A stretch of DNA of 7,375 nt from an uncultured Bacteroidales bacterium. GTDB taxonomy: Bacteria > Bacteroidota > Bacteroidia > Bacteroidales > P3. The DNA lies in assembly GCA_937910265.1 (NCBI GenBank), contig CALEPD010000214.1, positions 1-7,375 of the forward strand, given 5' to 3'. The notes beneath the pieces are model-generated. The model had not been told where the DNA came from. It did not search any database and worked only from the letters and a program-made list of their open reading frames with translations. The position numbers and the translations under genes are program-made. Positions within the stretch are counted from its first letter, which is position 1. The number at the start of each line of letters is the position of its first letter. This document shows, in pieces, positions 6,502 to 7,375 of the stretch.

Positions 6502-7203
6502 TTAGAAATTTTTCGTGTACGACAAATTGGCTTGTTCATCATAAAAATCCCATACACCGCAGCGCTTTCCATTTATGTATGTTCCTCTGTAATAGGGGAT
6601 CCCGTTGTCGCGATAAACGGTGTACATGCCGTTTTCCTTTCCGTCACTGAAATGGGCTTCGGTTTGTACCATGCCGTTGCTGTAGTAGAATGTCCAAACT
6701 CCGTTGCGTTTGCCTTCAACGGTTTCACCTTTGCATCGCAGCGAGCCGTCACTGTAAAATTGCACCAATGTACGGACGCTGTCTTTGCAATATACTACCG
6801 ATGCAGGGGTGTCACCCTCACCGAGTTCGGCCACTTTTACCGAATCAAAATCTCCTTCAAGGTACGGGTTGCCCAGTGTGTCTACAATTGTCCAGTCGTC
6901 ACCCGAATCTGCATTTTTGTTGAAATTTCCGATGGCGAACAATTTTCCGGAACGGTAATTGTATCGCCATTCACCGGTACGTTCAATTCCGTCGTTTTTG
7001 TAATATTTTTCGTAATGCAAGTTTCCGTTCTCGTAGTAGGCACGTTCGGCCACAACAACATGGCTGTCGCCCGATTTTTTAATGGTTTGTACAAGCTTTG
7101 GCGAGCCGTCAGGCCAGTGTGACACCTCTTTTTGTTCGGTTTTGTTACACGATGATAATAGTATGGCTACTACCGATACTATGGCAATCAGTTTGTTATA
7201 CAT
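6502..7203 (-). CDS. Lipoprotein with MORN/YwqK-type repeats
   Basis: The 233-residue product starts MYNKLIAIVSVVAILLSSC, a signal peptide with lipobox L16-S17-S18-C19, so it should be lipidated at C19 and exported to the cell envelope. The mature part is built from short aromatic-glycine repeats like those of MORN/YwqK proteins (often labelled 'toxin-antitoxin system YwqK family antitoxin'). The clearest units are GKRNGVW at 164-170, GKENGMY at 188-194 and GKRCGVW at 212-218, spaced exactly 24 residues, each followed by a Y-x-NG-type turn. More diverged copies occur at about 30-115 (YYENGNLHYE, YRSGKLFAIGNF). The residues after C19 (NKTEQKE) do not give a clear surface-export signal. An ATG at 7227 is also in frame, but the -7 promoter box lies directly against it, so transcription should begin downstream of it and 7203 is the supported start. 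Function is unknown; an antitoxin role is unlikely for a lipoprotein. It heads the cluster with cca and miaA. Confidence 0.85.
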   Translation of the reverse strand: MYNKLIAIVSVVAILLSSCNKTEQKEVSHWPDGSPKLVQTIKKSGDSHVVVAERAYYENGNLHYEKYYKNDGIERTGEWRYNYRSGKLFAIGNFNKNADSGDDWTIVDTLGNPYLEGDFDSVKVAELGEGDTPASVVYCKDSVRTLVQFYSDGSLRCKGETVEGKRNGVWTFYYSNGMVQTEAHFSDGKENGMYTVYRDNGIPYYRGTYINGKRCGVWDFYDEQANLSYTKNF

Positions 7204-7228
7204 AATTTTAGTACGTAATGATATCATG

Positions 7229-7236
7229 CAAATTTA
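7229..7236 (-). promoter_or_regulatory. Bacteroides-type -7 box for the lipoprotein-cca-miaA cluster
   Basis: Read on the minus strand this is TAAATTTG, an exact match to the Bacteroides sigma-ABfr -7 consensus TAnnTTTG. A transcript would begin near 7222, about 20 bases before the ATG at 7203, a normal short leader. The TTTG-like -33 element expected about 20 bases further up is poor (the sequence there is ACAG/TTTA), so the assignment rests on the -7 box and its spacing to the gene. Confidence 0.6.
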
Positions 7237-7322
7237 CGAAAAAACGTTGATATAAACTGTAAACATCCCCTTTTTGTGGTCCTCCCCAAAAATCGGACAG
7301 GATAAAAGTGGACAAAAAGTAT

Positions 7323-7330
7323 TATTTTTG
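7323..7330 (+). promoter_or_regulatory. -7 box of the IS transposase gene
   Basis: TATTTTTG matches the Bacteroides -7 consensus TAnnTTTG. It would start a transcript near 7337, about 16 bases before the OrfA ATG. No good -33 TTTG is visible at the expected distance, as is common for transposase promoters kept weak. Confidence 0.45.
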
Positions 7331-7352
7331 TAACACCAAAAAAGCGAAAGAG

Positions 7353-7375
7353 ATGAAAAAGACAAAACATTCAGA
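7353..7375 (+). CDS. IS3-family transposase OrfA, N-terminal start only (partial)
   Basis: The ATG at 7353 opens a frame reading MKKTKHS before the window ends, a start that is characteristic of OrfA (helix-turn-helix, IS911/IS3-type) proteins, whose DNA-binding domain would follow directly. A purine-rich AAAGCGAAAGAG precedes the ATG and may serve as the ribosome site. In this family OrfA is followed by an integrase-core OrfB with DDE residues, joined by -1 frameshifting; none of that is in the window. The call rests on seven residues plus the IS-like end upstream. Confidence 0.55.

Larger units (their letters stand above)
7275..7375 (+). mobile_element. Left end of an IS3-family-like insertion sequence (partial)
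   Basis: The tract beginning TGTGGTCCTCCCCAAAAA at 7275 and continuing with TCGGACA and GTGGACA motifs resembles terminal inverted repeats and transposase-binding ends of IS3-family elements, which typically start with TG. It leads directly into the start of an OrfA-like reading frame at 7353. GGACA occurs twice, 7295-7299 and 7310-7314, a short direct repeat compatible with end binding sites. The element runs off the window, so neither the right repeat nor the target duplication can be seen, and the exact left boundary is an estimate. Confidence 0.6.

Noticed and set aside
6112..7122. A 336-codon open frame on the plus strand, antisense to cca and the lipoprotein gene.
   Set aside because: It spans two well-supported minus-strand genes and their junction, its translation has no recognisable domain and is oddly rich in V, F, C and Y, as expected for the complement of coding DNA, and no promoter or ribosome site precedes it.
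7204..7227. Upstream ATG at 7227 as the lipoprotein start.
   Set aside because: The -7 box at 7229-7236 would place the transcript start near 7222, after this codon; starting at 7203 also gives a normal-length lipoprotein signal peptide.
1..7375. Possible defence system, toxin-antitoxin pair, CRISPR array, riboswitch or tRNA gene.
   Set aside because: No repeat-spacer pattern, cloverleaf, toxin-like neighbour of the YwqK-type protein, or structured long leader is visible; untranslated gaps in the body of the window are all shorter than about 130 bases.

Overview
The window looks like chromosomal DNA from a member of the Bacteroidales (Bacteroidota). I infer this from protein style (a Bacteroidetes-type cyclophilin, an RprY-like response regulator, MORN-type repeat lipoprotein), from near-absence of Shine-Dalgarno sequences before most starts, and from -7 boxes of the Bacteroides form TAnnTTTG. 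The genus cannot be fixed from this sequence. Almost every base is coding, and no tRNA, rRNA or CRISPR array is visible.

Layout. Bases 1-74 hold the last 23 codons of an unidentified plus-strand gene, followed at 133-170 by a strong intrinsic terminator (14-bp stem, GCAA loop, T tract). A tightly packed plus-strand cluster then runs from about 201 to 4167: cyclophilin-type peptidyl-prolyl isomerase, OmpR-family response regulator, PhnP-like metallo-beta-lactamase-fold hydrolase, family 2 glycosyltransferase, and a GT-B type glycosyltransferase. Gaps are 11, -4, 7 and 5 bases, so this reads as one operon. Facing it is a minus-strand cluster, transcribed from about 7222 to 4159: a lipoprotein with MORN/YwqK-type repeats, the CCA-adding enzyme (cca) and tRNA dimethylallyltransferase (miaA), with gaps of 24 and 9 bases. 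The two clusters collide tail to tail with a 9-base overlap of their last genes, and a perfect 8-bp inverted repeat lies exactly over the two stop codons.

The right edge (about 7275-7375) appears to be the left end of an IS3-family insertion sequence, with the first seven codons of its OrfA. It lies just upstream of the promoter of the lipoprotein-cca-miaA cluster and points away from it.

Functionally, cca and miaA form a tRNA maturation pair (3' CCA addition and A37 isopentenylation). The plus-strand cluster mixes protein folding, signalling and surface-glycan genes; the two glycosyltransferases probably act in one glycan pathway, but the acceptor is unknown. I found no convincing new defence or mobile system. 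The points most worth checking are the convergent overlap with its hairpin, the orphan response regulator translationally coupled to a hydrolase, and the IS end beside the tRNA-maturation promoter.
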